Below are positions 24,538 to 32,443 of a stretch of 45,574 nucleotides of DNA, piece after piece. Within the stretch, counting starts at the first letter, position 1. The number at the start of each line of letters is the position of its first letter. Origin of the DNA: Mesorhizobium xinjiangense (GTDB taxonomy: Bacteria; Pseudomonadota; Alphaproteobacteria; Rhizobiales; Rhizobiaceae); NCBI RefSeq assembly GCF_009749525.1, contig NZ_WOAC01000034.1, forward strand, positions 1 through 45,574, in the 5' to 3' direction. A program made the position numbers and the translations under genes. The notes under the pieces are model-generated. The model worked only from the letters and a program-made list of their open reading frames with translations. It was not told the origin of the DNA and did no database searches.

Positions 24538-27500
24538 GTGTCGTCCGTTGCCGATAGCCAATTGCTTGCCCCAAAAAGTTGGGACGCGTTCGAGGAGATG
24601 TGCGCTGATCTGTTCGAGCGCGAATGGCGATATCCGAACACAGAGCGGTACGGCCGCCAAGGTCAGCGCCAGAATGGTATAGATATCTACGGTCGTCCAA
24701 ATGGCGCCGGGCATGCTGGCGTCCAGTGCAAAGGAAAGGCGAAATGGCCACCGAAAAAGCTGACAGTGAGCGAGATTGATCGGGAAGTTGCGAAGGCGCT
24801 AAAATTTCGGCCAAAGCTAACTGAACTGATTTTCACCACCACCGCTGAGAACGATGTTGCCATACAGGACCATGTCCATTCGATTACCGAGAAACACGAA
24901 CAAAGCGGATTTTTCAGCGTTCATGTGTATTGGTGGTCAGAGATCACTCGTCGATTAACTCGACATGAAGATCTAATTCGGAAGCATTTTAGCTACACAC
25001 AACTTGGGCAGATCGAAAAGAGAATCGAGGCCCTCTCGGAACAAACGTCCAAGATCGCTGCCTCAACGACATCGGGTGGGATCATTGACCGCGAGATACG
25101 GTCAGAGCGAGATCGGTTGCGCAAAGCTCGGTTTTTTGGGGGCTTTGACAATTTTGAGGCCGCCGAGAGCCTTGCGAGCCGTATCCTAGAGGGCGATCTC
25201 CAATCGGGTTCACCTTCAGAACGAGCGTCTGCCCTGTGCTGGTGTGCCCGGCTGCTCGTGTTCGGTCGGACGGCGCGTGCTGAGGAATTGCTGTCTGTCG
25301 CAAAGGGCTACGGTACACCCGATGTGATACTTGGAATTGTCGACGCTTTTTTGATCGCGGCACAGGGCGATCAGGCGGCGGCGCTCAGCAAACTCACCGA
25401 GTTTGACCTACCAGCAGCCAAGTCAGCTGCCTTCTTCATCGCGAACAAAGAGCGAAAGGCCGTTGAAGCCCTACGGTGGCTTTCCCAAGTCGGTTATTCG
25501 CCAGCGGATCTCGATCCCGATGGCAAGTTTCAATTCTTAGCCAAGTGCCTTGAGGCCGAAGAATGGCACACCGCCCTCGTGACGGTCGAGTCATTCAGTG
25601 GCGAGGATTACCGCGACACTCCGGCGCTACTTTTTATGGCGGCGATGGCTCATCTCGTCCAGGGAGTGCCGGAGGAGTTTCGACGCCTCGTCATTCAACA
25701 AATACCTTTCGAGGTGGAAAGCTTTCCGCTGATTACGACCTCGGAAATGCTTAACCACTACCGCAAGGCAAGTGAACACTTTGAATATTGCGCCGCCGCC
25801 GCGGAAGGCCTCGGCCTCAAGTCGGCAGCTGATATCGCGGCGGACTATGCACTTTGGCTCCGGCTACGTGACCCTCAGAGCCGCGAACCTGCTCTAGAAG
25901 AGCTTCGCAAGAGCATCTCTGATCGTCGACATTCCCTTAGGCGCCTGAACTTTGCGATTCGATTTGGCCTGCCTGTCGATGTCGATGAGGCCACAAAGGA
26001 AATCGACCGACAAACGGCACTCACAGGGGGAAAATCGAGCGATGCGGCGTTGGCGCGGTTTGCTCTGGCTTTCAAGCTATCGAGTGAAGCCGATGTCGCC
26101 GAGTACCTTTCGCAGCATCGCGACCAACTGGCTAAGCATCTTGATGCGACTTCATTGGCGCGACTTGAAATCGAGATGTTGAGCCGCTCGGGACAGGTGT
26201 CGTTGGCAGAAGCGCGCTTGGAAGAGTTGTCGCGCGATGGCGTTGATGAGCGTTTCCGTTTGTCGCTTGAACGAATGGTTTCGGAGGCAAGAGGATCGGA
26301 TCCAATCGCAGTACGAATAGCCGAGTACGAAAGTGCTCCATCTCTAAACAGCCTTACTAACCTTATTAATCTTCTCGAGGAGCGAGGTAGTTGGGAGCAG
26401 ATGGTGCACTATTCGCGTCTTCTTCTGGACGCGGTGCCTTCGGTCGATTCTGCTAAGAGGCTGGCACGGGCATTAAATGAGCTTGGGCGGGAGCCGGAGA
26501 TTCATGCGCTGCTTAGCGATCATCCCGAATTTATAAGACAGTCCGAGTTTCTAAAGTCTCTTTGGTGCGTGAGCCTGTTCCAAAACGGCGATCTGATATC
26601 CGCGGCCGAGGTCCTGGCAGAGCTTAGAGCCGAGAAGGATCGCGCGGACTATCGCGAGATGGCGGTGCATCTGGCGATCGCCTCAGGAGACTGGGAAACG
26701 CTCGCAACACATGTGGAAGCTGAGTGGGCCAACCGGGAGAAAAGGACCGCACAAGAGCTGATCAGGGCCGCTCAGTTGGCTCAGACCGTCCATTCGCCCC
26801 GAACAAGAGAGCTTACCCGGTGGGCCGTGTCAGAGGCACAAGACGATCCTCGAATACTGCTTACTGCATTCGGAATCGCGACGAACGGCGGTTGGGAAGA
26901 AGACGAGGAGGTTGGGGCGTGGTTTAGAACGGCAGTGGAAAAATCTGATGAAGCTGACCCGATTCAGCGAATGTCCTTAAGTGATCTTCTTGATCGTAAT
27001 CCAGCGTGGAACAAGCGAGAGGAGGACACCTGGAAGGCGCTAAAGAGGGGCGAGGTTCCGATTTTTGGAGCTGCGGCCTCCATCAATCGGACGCTTTGTG
27101 ATCTGTTCTTGATCCCGGCCCTTTCAAACATGCTGGAACCCGATCCTCGAAGGCGAGCGCACGTTTTCGCCTACAGTGGCGCCACCCCCAGAGACGTGCC
27201 GAAAGCGCGAAGGATTGCCCTTGATGCCACGTCCCTGCTGACAATGGGCATCCTCGGCATTACAGACGCGGTTATTGAATCCTTTGAAGAATTGGCAATA
27301 CCGCATACCACGCTCGGCTGGCTTTTCGAGGAGAAGCAACGCATTCAGTTCCACCAACCCAGTCGGATCCGCGCAGCCACGGAACTTCGCGCTCTCCTGC
27401 AAGATGAACAACTTCAACGTTTTGTCCCTACGGAAACGGTTGATGCTGATCTGTCGGCTGAGGTTGGCTTGGAATTAGCTTCGCTCCTTGCTGCGGCCAA

Positions 27501-28776
27501 GGGCGATGCGAACGCGTCAGGCGGGCAACGCCTGGTTGTTCGATCATACCCCGTTCACAAGACCGGGTCATTGATGGAGGAGACTGCGGATTTAGCTGCC
27601 TATTCCGATCATCTATGCAGTTGCATGAACGTAATCGAGAAATTGTGGCAGAAGGGGCAACTAACGGCTTCTCAGCTCGAGAAAGCTCGCCTGTACTTGA
27701 GGCAAAATGAGCAGCGCTGGCCCAATGAACCAAACATTTCAGACGGCGCGGTTCTCTATCTTGATAGCCTAGCGGTCAACTATCTGCAGCATGTCGGCGC
27801 TCTCTCCAAGCTAAAGGCAGCAGGCTTTGACGCATTTATATCCAAGGATGAGAGCCAAGACCTAAGTGCGCTTCTCAAGTACGACAGCATAGCCACGAAA
27901 GCGGAAGATATCGTCGAGAATCTCCGGTTGAGCTTGGCCCGAGGCATTGGTTCGGGGAAAATTAGGCTCGGTCCGCTACCAGTTGGGGAGCGGGAGGGTA
28001 TCGACCATTTCCGCATTCATCCAACAGTGTCCATTTTGGATGTAGCCCCGCTTTCCGACGCGGTTGTGGTCGACGATCGCTTTATCAATCAGCACAAGAA
28101 CATCGAAGCAGGCGGCACACTTGTGCCAATTGTCACTTCGGCGGAACTCTTAGGTGCCCTTGCCGAAAGACGTTCCATCAAGCCGGGTGAGCTTCTCGAT
28201 CATCGAACGACTCTTCGCAAAGCCGGTTTCACGTTCATGGCCCTCGAAGGTGATGAGCTGAAGGAATACATACTAGCCGCTGACGTCATCGACGGAGAGC
28301 TACAGGAGATTGCCGACCTAAAAGCGATACGGGAGATCATACTTCAAAATCGGATGTCGGCCGCACTGGCCCTGCCAAAAGAGGTCGCATGGCTTGCTGA
28401 GCTGCAGAAATGCATTGCTGGCACCCTTCGGGCGCAGTGGGTGGATGGAGCCGACGTAGGGGATATCACTGCGCGCTCGAACTGGTTGCTCGAGCTCTTG
28501 GATATGAGGGGCTGGTCACAGAGCTCAGGCTTCGAAGGAGGTCAGGCGCTGGCCCGAAGTGGCGGCTTCACGTTGGTGCTTTCGCTTTTGCGGTCTCCTC
28601 CGGAAGCCACAAAGGATGTCGTCTCGGCGTATTGGGGATGGCTTGAGAAGACGGTACTGGACCCCTTGAAGGATCACGACCCAGGGATATTCGAAGAGAT
28701 TCTGCAATCAGCTGAGGCTGCGATTGCACACGTGGTCGACATGAACAGCAAGGATGCTTCAGATGAAGAACGGTGA
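24538..28776 (+). CDS. Giant PD-(D/E)XK nuclease - helical solenoid - PIN-like protein (cassette gene 1)
   Basis: 1412 aa, GTG start. Residues about 10-150 look like an Mrr-type PD-(D/E)XK nuclease: WDAFEEMCADLFEREW, then RYGRQGQRQNGIDIYG with Asp49, and VQCK with the Q63-x-K65 pair, then LIFTTTAENDVAIQDH and VHVYWWSEITRRL. From about 190 to 880 the protein is helical and TPR-like (SPSERASALCWCARLLVFGR, ALNELGREPEIHALLSDHP). A PIN-like nuclease fold begins at RRIALDATSLLTMGILGI (Asp about 896) with further acidic clusters at DGAVLYLDSLAVNYL (about 1068-1074) and DAVVVDDRFINQ (about 1180). No helicase or NTPase motif is visible. The combination suggests two nuclease activities tethered to a sensor scaffold. 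It overlaps gene 2 by about 14 bp. Domain calls are by motif; the function (probably anti-phage or anti-plasmid) is inferred from context. Confidence 0.75.
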   Translation: MSSVADSQLLAPKSWDAFEEMCADLFEREWRYPNTERYGRQGQRQNGIDIYGRPNGAGHAGVQCKGKAKWPPKKLTVSEIDREVAKALKFRPKLTELIFTTTAENDVAIQDHVHSITEKHEQSGFFSVHVYWWSEITRRLTRHEDLIRKHFSYTQLGQIEKRIEALSEQTSKIAASTTSGGIIDREIRSERDRLRKARFFGGFDNFEAAESLASRILEGDLQSGSPSERASALCWCARLLVFGRTARAEELLSVAKGYGTPDVILGIVDAFLIAAQGDQAAALSKLTEFDLPAAKSAAFFIANKERKAVEALRWLSQVGYSPADLDPDGKFQFLAKCLEAEEWHTALVTVESFSGEDYRDTPALLFMAAMAHLVQGVPEEFRRLVIQQIPFEVESFPLITTSEMLNHYRKASEHFEYCAAAAEGLGLKSAADIAADYALWLRLRDPQSREPALEELRKSISDRRHSLRRLNFAIRFGLPVDVDEATKEIDRQTALTGGKSSDAALARFALAFKLSSEADVAEYLSQHRDQLAKHLDATSLARLEIEMLSRSGQVSLAEARLEELSRDGVDERFRLSLERMVSEARGSDPIAVRIAEYESAPSLNSLTNLINLLEERGSWEQMVHYSRLLLDAVPSVDSAKRLARALNELGREPEIHALLSDHPEFIRQSEFLKSLWCVSLFQNGDLISAAEVLAELRAEKDRADYREMAVHLAIASGDWETLATHVEAEWANREKRTAQELIRAAQLAQTVHSPRTRELTRWAVSEAQDDPRILLTAFGIATNGGWEEDEEVGAWFRTAVEKSDEADPIQRMSLSDLLDRNPAWNKREEDTWKALKRGEVPIFGAAASINRTLCDLFLIPALSNMLEPDPRRRAHVFAYSGATPRDVPKARRIALDATSLLTMGILGITDAVIESFEELAIPHTTLGWLFEEKQRIQFHQPSRIRAATELRALLQDEQLQRFVPTETVDADLSAEVGLELASLLAAAKGDANASGGQRLVVRSYPVHKTGSLMEETADLAAYSDHLCSCMNVIEKLWQKGQLTASQLEKARLYLRQNEQRWPNEPNISDGAVLYLDSLAVNYLQHVGALSKLKAAGFDAFISKDESQDLSALLKYDSIATKAEDIVENLRLSLARGIGSGKIRLGPLPVGEREGIDHFRIHPTVSILDVAPLSDAVVVDDRFINQHKNIEAGGTLVPIVTSAELLGALAERRSIKPGELLDHRTTLRKAGFTFMALEGDELKEYILAADVIDGELQEIADLKAIREIILQNRMSAALALPKEVAWLAELQKCIAGTLRAQWVDGADVGDITARSNWLLELLDMRGWSQSSGFEGGQALARSGGFTLVLSLLRSPPEATKDVVSAYWGWLEKTVLDPLKDHDPGIFEEILQSAEAAIAHVVDMNSKDASDEER

Positions 28777-30691
28777 CGACGTGGTCACGCGTGTCGCTGT
28801 GGCTTCTCTTCTTGATGATTTCTATCCCCCTGCGATCAGGAGTGCACTTCTATCCCGTGAGAGGTTTCGTTCCAGGTACGGCTTTCAAGTTGATGTCCAA
28901 GTCTCGTTTGGGGATACCGGCGTGTCGGTGTCGAGATCCTCGTTGTTTTCCGGCATTCGCACCGTGCTGAAGGATCCAAAAGAGAGGCCAGACATCAAGG
29001 ATCAGGTCGGGAACATTTGGCGGGTCGAAGTGATCAACGCAGAGTTTGGTAGAACAAAGCTGTCGCGGGACGAGCGCAGTTTATTACTTCCAGATTTCTG
29101 GATGCTTCTAGAGGATGCCGACGCGCGATTGTCGAACCTTGAGCGCGTCGCGACAGACCTGAATCTTCCTGCTGCAGCTCGCTTTTATTGGAAAAAGAAG
29201 CTGAGCTCCGACCCTTTAGATGATGAGCAAGTTGATGAGCTGCATGAAGATGTCAAAGACACCCCAGTCCACGTTGCTCGGCGCATCTCGACTGAAGTGG
29301 AAGAAGGACATAGCAGCTTCGAATCCCTGGTACCTCGTTCGGCGCGGTATTTCGACCGATTGGCCGGCGAGTGTGCGCAGGAAACGGCCCTGGATCCTTA
29401 CGTTCAGAGCGAACTAACGGCACACATTGCCGAGCTGATAGCGTGGAACGCGATCGAGGGCGTTAAGCTAGCGCTGCTTCTCTCCGCACATTCTTCGGTC
29501 CCACCAAAAATTGACCTAGATCGCGCCAGTTCCACCGAACTTCAAACGATATACGAGGACTTGGAGGAAAAAGGAGACAGGCTGTCACAACTCGGTGCCA
29601 TTGAGCTTGGGTTATCGATTCTCGACCGCCATCCGCAGTTAGAAGCAGCCATAATTGGCATGATTGAGCAGATCCGTGACGACGATGCGGAGGCCGCGAA
29701 CAGCCGATTCCGTCTGCTGTCAGCCTTGGCTGTGCTAGTTGACGGTGAAGTGTCTCGAGCAAAAATCTTAGCAGACAAGCCTCCGTTTTGGCGTCGCTTG
29801 GCAACGATAGCTCAGGCGTCGTTGATCGAGAGATGCATACAGTCATTTCCCATCGACGTTGGAAGCTTCACCGAATGGGCCCACTCTGGCAGGGGGCAAC
29901 AATTTTACCTGCAAACGCTGTGTGACTTGCGCCTGGAACCGAAATGGATGCCTGACTTCATTTCGCCTGATCAACTGAAAGCGGAGTTTATTGGGAGAAT
30001 CGCGAATGCCGCGCAACGGCATAAGGACAAGATAACCTCGCGGGCCATTGAAGAGCTAACGCTTTCAGAGGCAGAAGGCAGCATCAGGCGCCAAATGCAC
30101 TTTCCTATGCCCTTTTTCCCGGGCCCACTAGAAGGCGGCATAACGCCAGAAACACCCCTGCCGCCTGAATTGGCAAGCTCGATCGACGAGGCACTTTCCA
30201 AGGAATCGATTGACTGGAAATCCTTCGTCGAGCTCATCAACTCGGCCCTGATATTCAAACTGGATCCCAAATTTGCCGATCAGGCGGTAAAGGCTCTGCA
30301 ACGCGCGAAGCATTACCTCAAGCAGGGTGCTGAAAAGGGTAGCCTGTTTCATGTGTTCAGCGGCCTAGCTTCGGTGGCTGCGGTGACCCGCAGCCCTCAA
30401 CTGGCGCAGGAACTGCGAGTGCTCATACGGCGTACGAAAGCAGCCGGGGCGATCGACGTCACCGCTGAAAATCTGTTTCGAATCGGCATGGTTGCTGCCG
30501 CATCTCACCCTGAGCTCGACGAATGGTGCGAGTATGTAGGTGAGTGGGCCACCGAGCTCGCGTATTCGGTCCTGACGTGCGACGAGGCGACACGACTCCA
30601 CTCACACGTCAGATGTTTGTGCAGCATAGTGCCCGAACTCTGGACCACATTGGGGCGAGCGGAAGCCGCGCTGGCGGCGGCATCTCGCTAG
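28763..30691 (+). CDS. Unknown helical protein coupled to the nuclease (cassette gene 2)
   Basis: 642 aa from ATG 28763, which has AAGG nine bases upstream; ATG 28754 is an alternative. The start lies inside the end of gene 1 in another frame, so translation is probably coupled. No recognised domain. The first about 90 residues look mixed alpha/beta (YGFQVDVQVSFGDTGVSVSR, WRVEVINAEFGRTKLSRDER). The rest is a string of amphipathic helices consistent with an alpha-solenoid (ELTAHIAELIAWNAIEGVKL, WAHSGRGQQFYLQTLCDLRL), with a Pro-rich patch (FPMPFFPGPLEG) near residue 450. No membrane segment or signal peptide. A structural or regulatory partner of the nuclease is the simplest reading; it does not look like an enzyme. 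Confidence 0.65.
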   Translation: MKNGDDVVTRVAVASLLDDFYPPAIRSALLSRERFRSRYGFQVDVQVSFGDTGVSVSRSSLFSGIRTVLKDPKERPDIKDQVGNIWRVEVINAEFGRTKLSRDERSLLLPDFWMLLEDADARLSNLERVATDLNLPAAARFYWKKKLSSDPLDDEQVDELHEDVKDTPVHVARRISTEVEEGHSSFESLVPRSARYFDRLAGECAQETALDPYVQSELTAHIAELIAWNAIEGVKLALLLSAHSSVPPKIDLDRASSTELQTIYEDLEEKGDRLSQLGAIELGLSILDRHPQLEAAIIGMIEQIRDDDAEAANSRFRLLSALAVLVDGEVSRAKILADKPPFWRRLATIAQASLIERCIQSFPIDVGSFTEWAHSGRGQQFYLQTLCDLRLEPKWMPDFISPDQLKAEFIGRIANAAQRHKDKITSRAIEELTLSEAEGSIRRQMHFPMPFFPGPLEGGITPETPLPPELASSIDEALSKESIDWKSFVELINSALIFKLDPKFADQAVKALQRAKHYLKQGAEKGSLFHVFSGLASVAAVTRSPQLAQELRVLIRRTKAAGAIDVTAENLFRIGMVAAASHPELDEWCEYVGEWATELAYSVLTCDEATRLHSHVRCLCSIVPELWTTLGRAEAALAAASR

Positions 30692-30832
30692 AAAAGGGTA
30701 TGACGGTGCTACCCGGACCCTCCAGCGTGATTGCGGGCACGGTTTGCTTTCAGGAGGCAGCGAAGCCGATCTACGGCGGAGAAGGATGATGTCGCTCTGG
30801 CGCGTTCCAGCGTATAGGTGGGGGGATTTAAC

Positions 30833-32443
30833 ATGCAGCAGACCGTCGGCTGGATTGAGAGGCCGCAGAAGAAGATCGGCCTCGACAACCTGGGCACTCA
30901 GCAGCCCTGCGTGACAATCTACACGCGGCTGCTGCCGGGTGTGACGAACGTGACCGACCGGGCCGCCTACTTCGGTTTCTATCCATGGTTCATCCGGGCA
31001 TTTGAAGCTCGGTATCTAGATGCGACGGACGCCGCATTTCGCGAGAAGCTTCGCGTAGCGGACTGCCTAATGACATTGATCGCGGAGCGACACGCAATTT
31101 CGACGCAGGAGGATATCACGCGTCACAGCGCTGCGTGTCCCGGACGCCTCACGCTCGGACCCGTGGCTCACCAGCTTGCAGACGGAAGGACGGTAAGTCT
31201 CTACAAGTACGCAGATCGAAACGACGACAACAAGTCGCGCTATTTCAAGAATCCGCTTGGCGGTCTAGGGCAATATTATCTAGGGCCGCTGCGTGACCAG
31301 TATACCGTCCTACGGGGAGATATCCGGACGGGTGTAGGGTATTGGCTGGAAACCGGCGCGCCTTTAGCGGACGCATACGGAGACGGCCTAGACGCAGACC
31401 TGTTCTTTGCTGCCGTGGAAGCGGGCTCCGTCACTGCCAGTGATCTTGATCATCTAGCGACCTTCTGCCCGTGTAATCTACACGCTGATGGGCGAGATTC
31501 GGCACAGACGGCACTAATCTCATTGTTCCTGAGGGACAATTCGGCCAGTGGGGTTGCCCGCCGCACCACATTTGCCCTCATCCTACAGTTCTTGCTTCAT
31601 CGAGACGGAGCACCAGCCGAGGACTCTGTCAAGGAGTTCCTGGCCAACTGCTATTCGGGGATGCTTGGCGACCAACCGTGGGTGCTCAGTGAACAATTGG
31701 AGGCTGTGCGCCGCGGCTGGGCGCTCTATGCTCGCAACGAAATGCTCAGCTTAGCTTGGTCAACCCTCTTCAAGAACGCACTCGACGCCCTAGACGGGCA
31801 TCCCAAGGCGTTGGGGAATATCCAAGGCTTGTCCCGGTGGCTCGTCTCAACGCCCGCATTCGCTTACCGTCCAGCTGCCGGTTTTGAAACGCTCCTCCGA
31901 AATGACACGATCGAGGCGCCCGCCCTCGTAGATGCCGCACACCCGGACCACGAACTCGCCTTTTGGCGTGAGTTGCTCGCATCAAACCCTCCGCCCGTGA
32001 AGCGCGCGATCAAGTTGCTCGTTCGTTTGGCATCGCGACTCCAAGAAGAGGAGGGCGACAGCTATCGTGAGCTTGATCTGCCGCCCGGAAGTCTGTCCGG
32101 ATATCCCTTGAACTTGAATAGTTTGCGGTCCCTCGCGGAAAAATGCTGGGCACGCCTGGATGCCGATGCGTGGCTAGAAGCACTCGTCTCCGAGGTACTC
32201 GTGACGCATCAGCGGATCGCGATCCGCAAGATGGGACAATCCGGCGAGGACACGCTGATGTTCCGTTCCAGCGACCTCGGCTACTTTGTGCATCGCGAGA
32301 TGGAACGGATCGTTGAAACTCAGCCGCGGCTTCGGCAGGCGCTGCAAATATTGCGAGATCTCGGACTTACAACATCGGAAGCAGGTCATCTTCCAAGACT
32401 TACGCCGCTGGGCCTCTCAATCCTTGAGGAGATGGAGACGTGA
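30833..32443 (+). CDS. Unknown protein with PGVTNVTDRAxYFGFYPW motif (cassette gene 3)
   Basis: 536 aa. ATG 30833 is chosen because GGTGGGGGGA lies just upstream; a GTG at 30818 is in frame. The N-terminus has a striking block, GLDNLGTQQPCVTIYTRLLP then GVTNVTDRAAYFGFYPWFI (about residues 13-55). It recalls the PGTSTIQTRAxYFLFxPW block of DUF6361-type proteins that occur beside phospholipase-D-like and helicase genes; this parallel is from memory, not a search. The rest is mainly helical, ending in a winged-helix-like tail (LQILRDLGLTTSEAGHLPRL, TPLGLSILEEMET). The stop overlaps the GTG start of the PLD gene by four bases, so the two are translationally coupled and probably form a complex or effector/sensor pair. 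Starts 141 bp after gene 2. Confidence 0.68.
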   Translation: MQQTVGWIERPQKKIGLDNLGTQQPCVTIYTRLLPGVTNVTDRAAYFGFYPWFIRAFEARYLDATDAAFREKLRVADCLMTLIAERHAISTQEDITRHSAACPGRLTLGPVAHQLADGRTVSLYKYADRNDDNKSRYFKNPLGGLGQYYLGPLRDQYTVLRGDIRTGVGYWLETGAPLADAYGDGLDADLFFAAVEAGSVTASDLDHLATFCPCNLHADGRDSAQTALISLFLRDNSASGVARRTTFALILQFLLHRDGAPAEDSVKEFLANCYSGMLGDQPWVLSEQLEAVRRGWALYARNEMLSLAWSTLFKNALDALDGHPKALGNIQGLSRWLVSTPAFAYRPAAGFETLLRNDTIEAPALVDAAHPDHELAFWRELLASNPPPVKRAIKLLVRLASRLQEEEGDSYRELDLPPGSLSGYPLNLNSLRSLAEKCWARLDADAWLEALVSEVLVTHQRIAIRKMGQSGEDTLMFRSSDLGYFVHREMERIVETQPRLRQALQILRDLGLTTSEAGHLPRLTPLGLSILEEMET

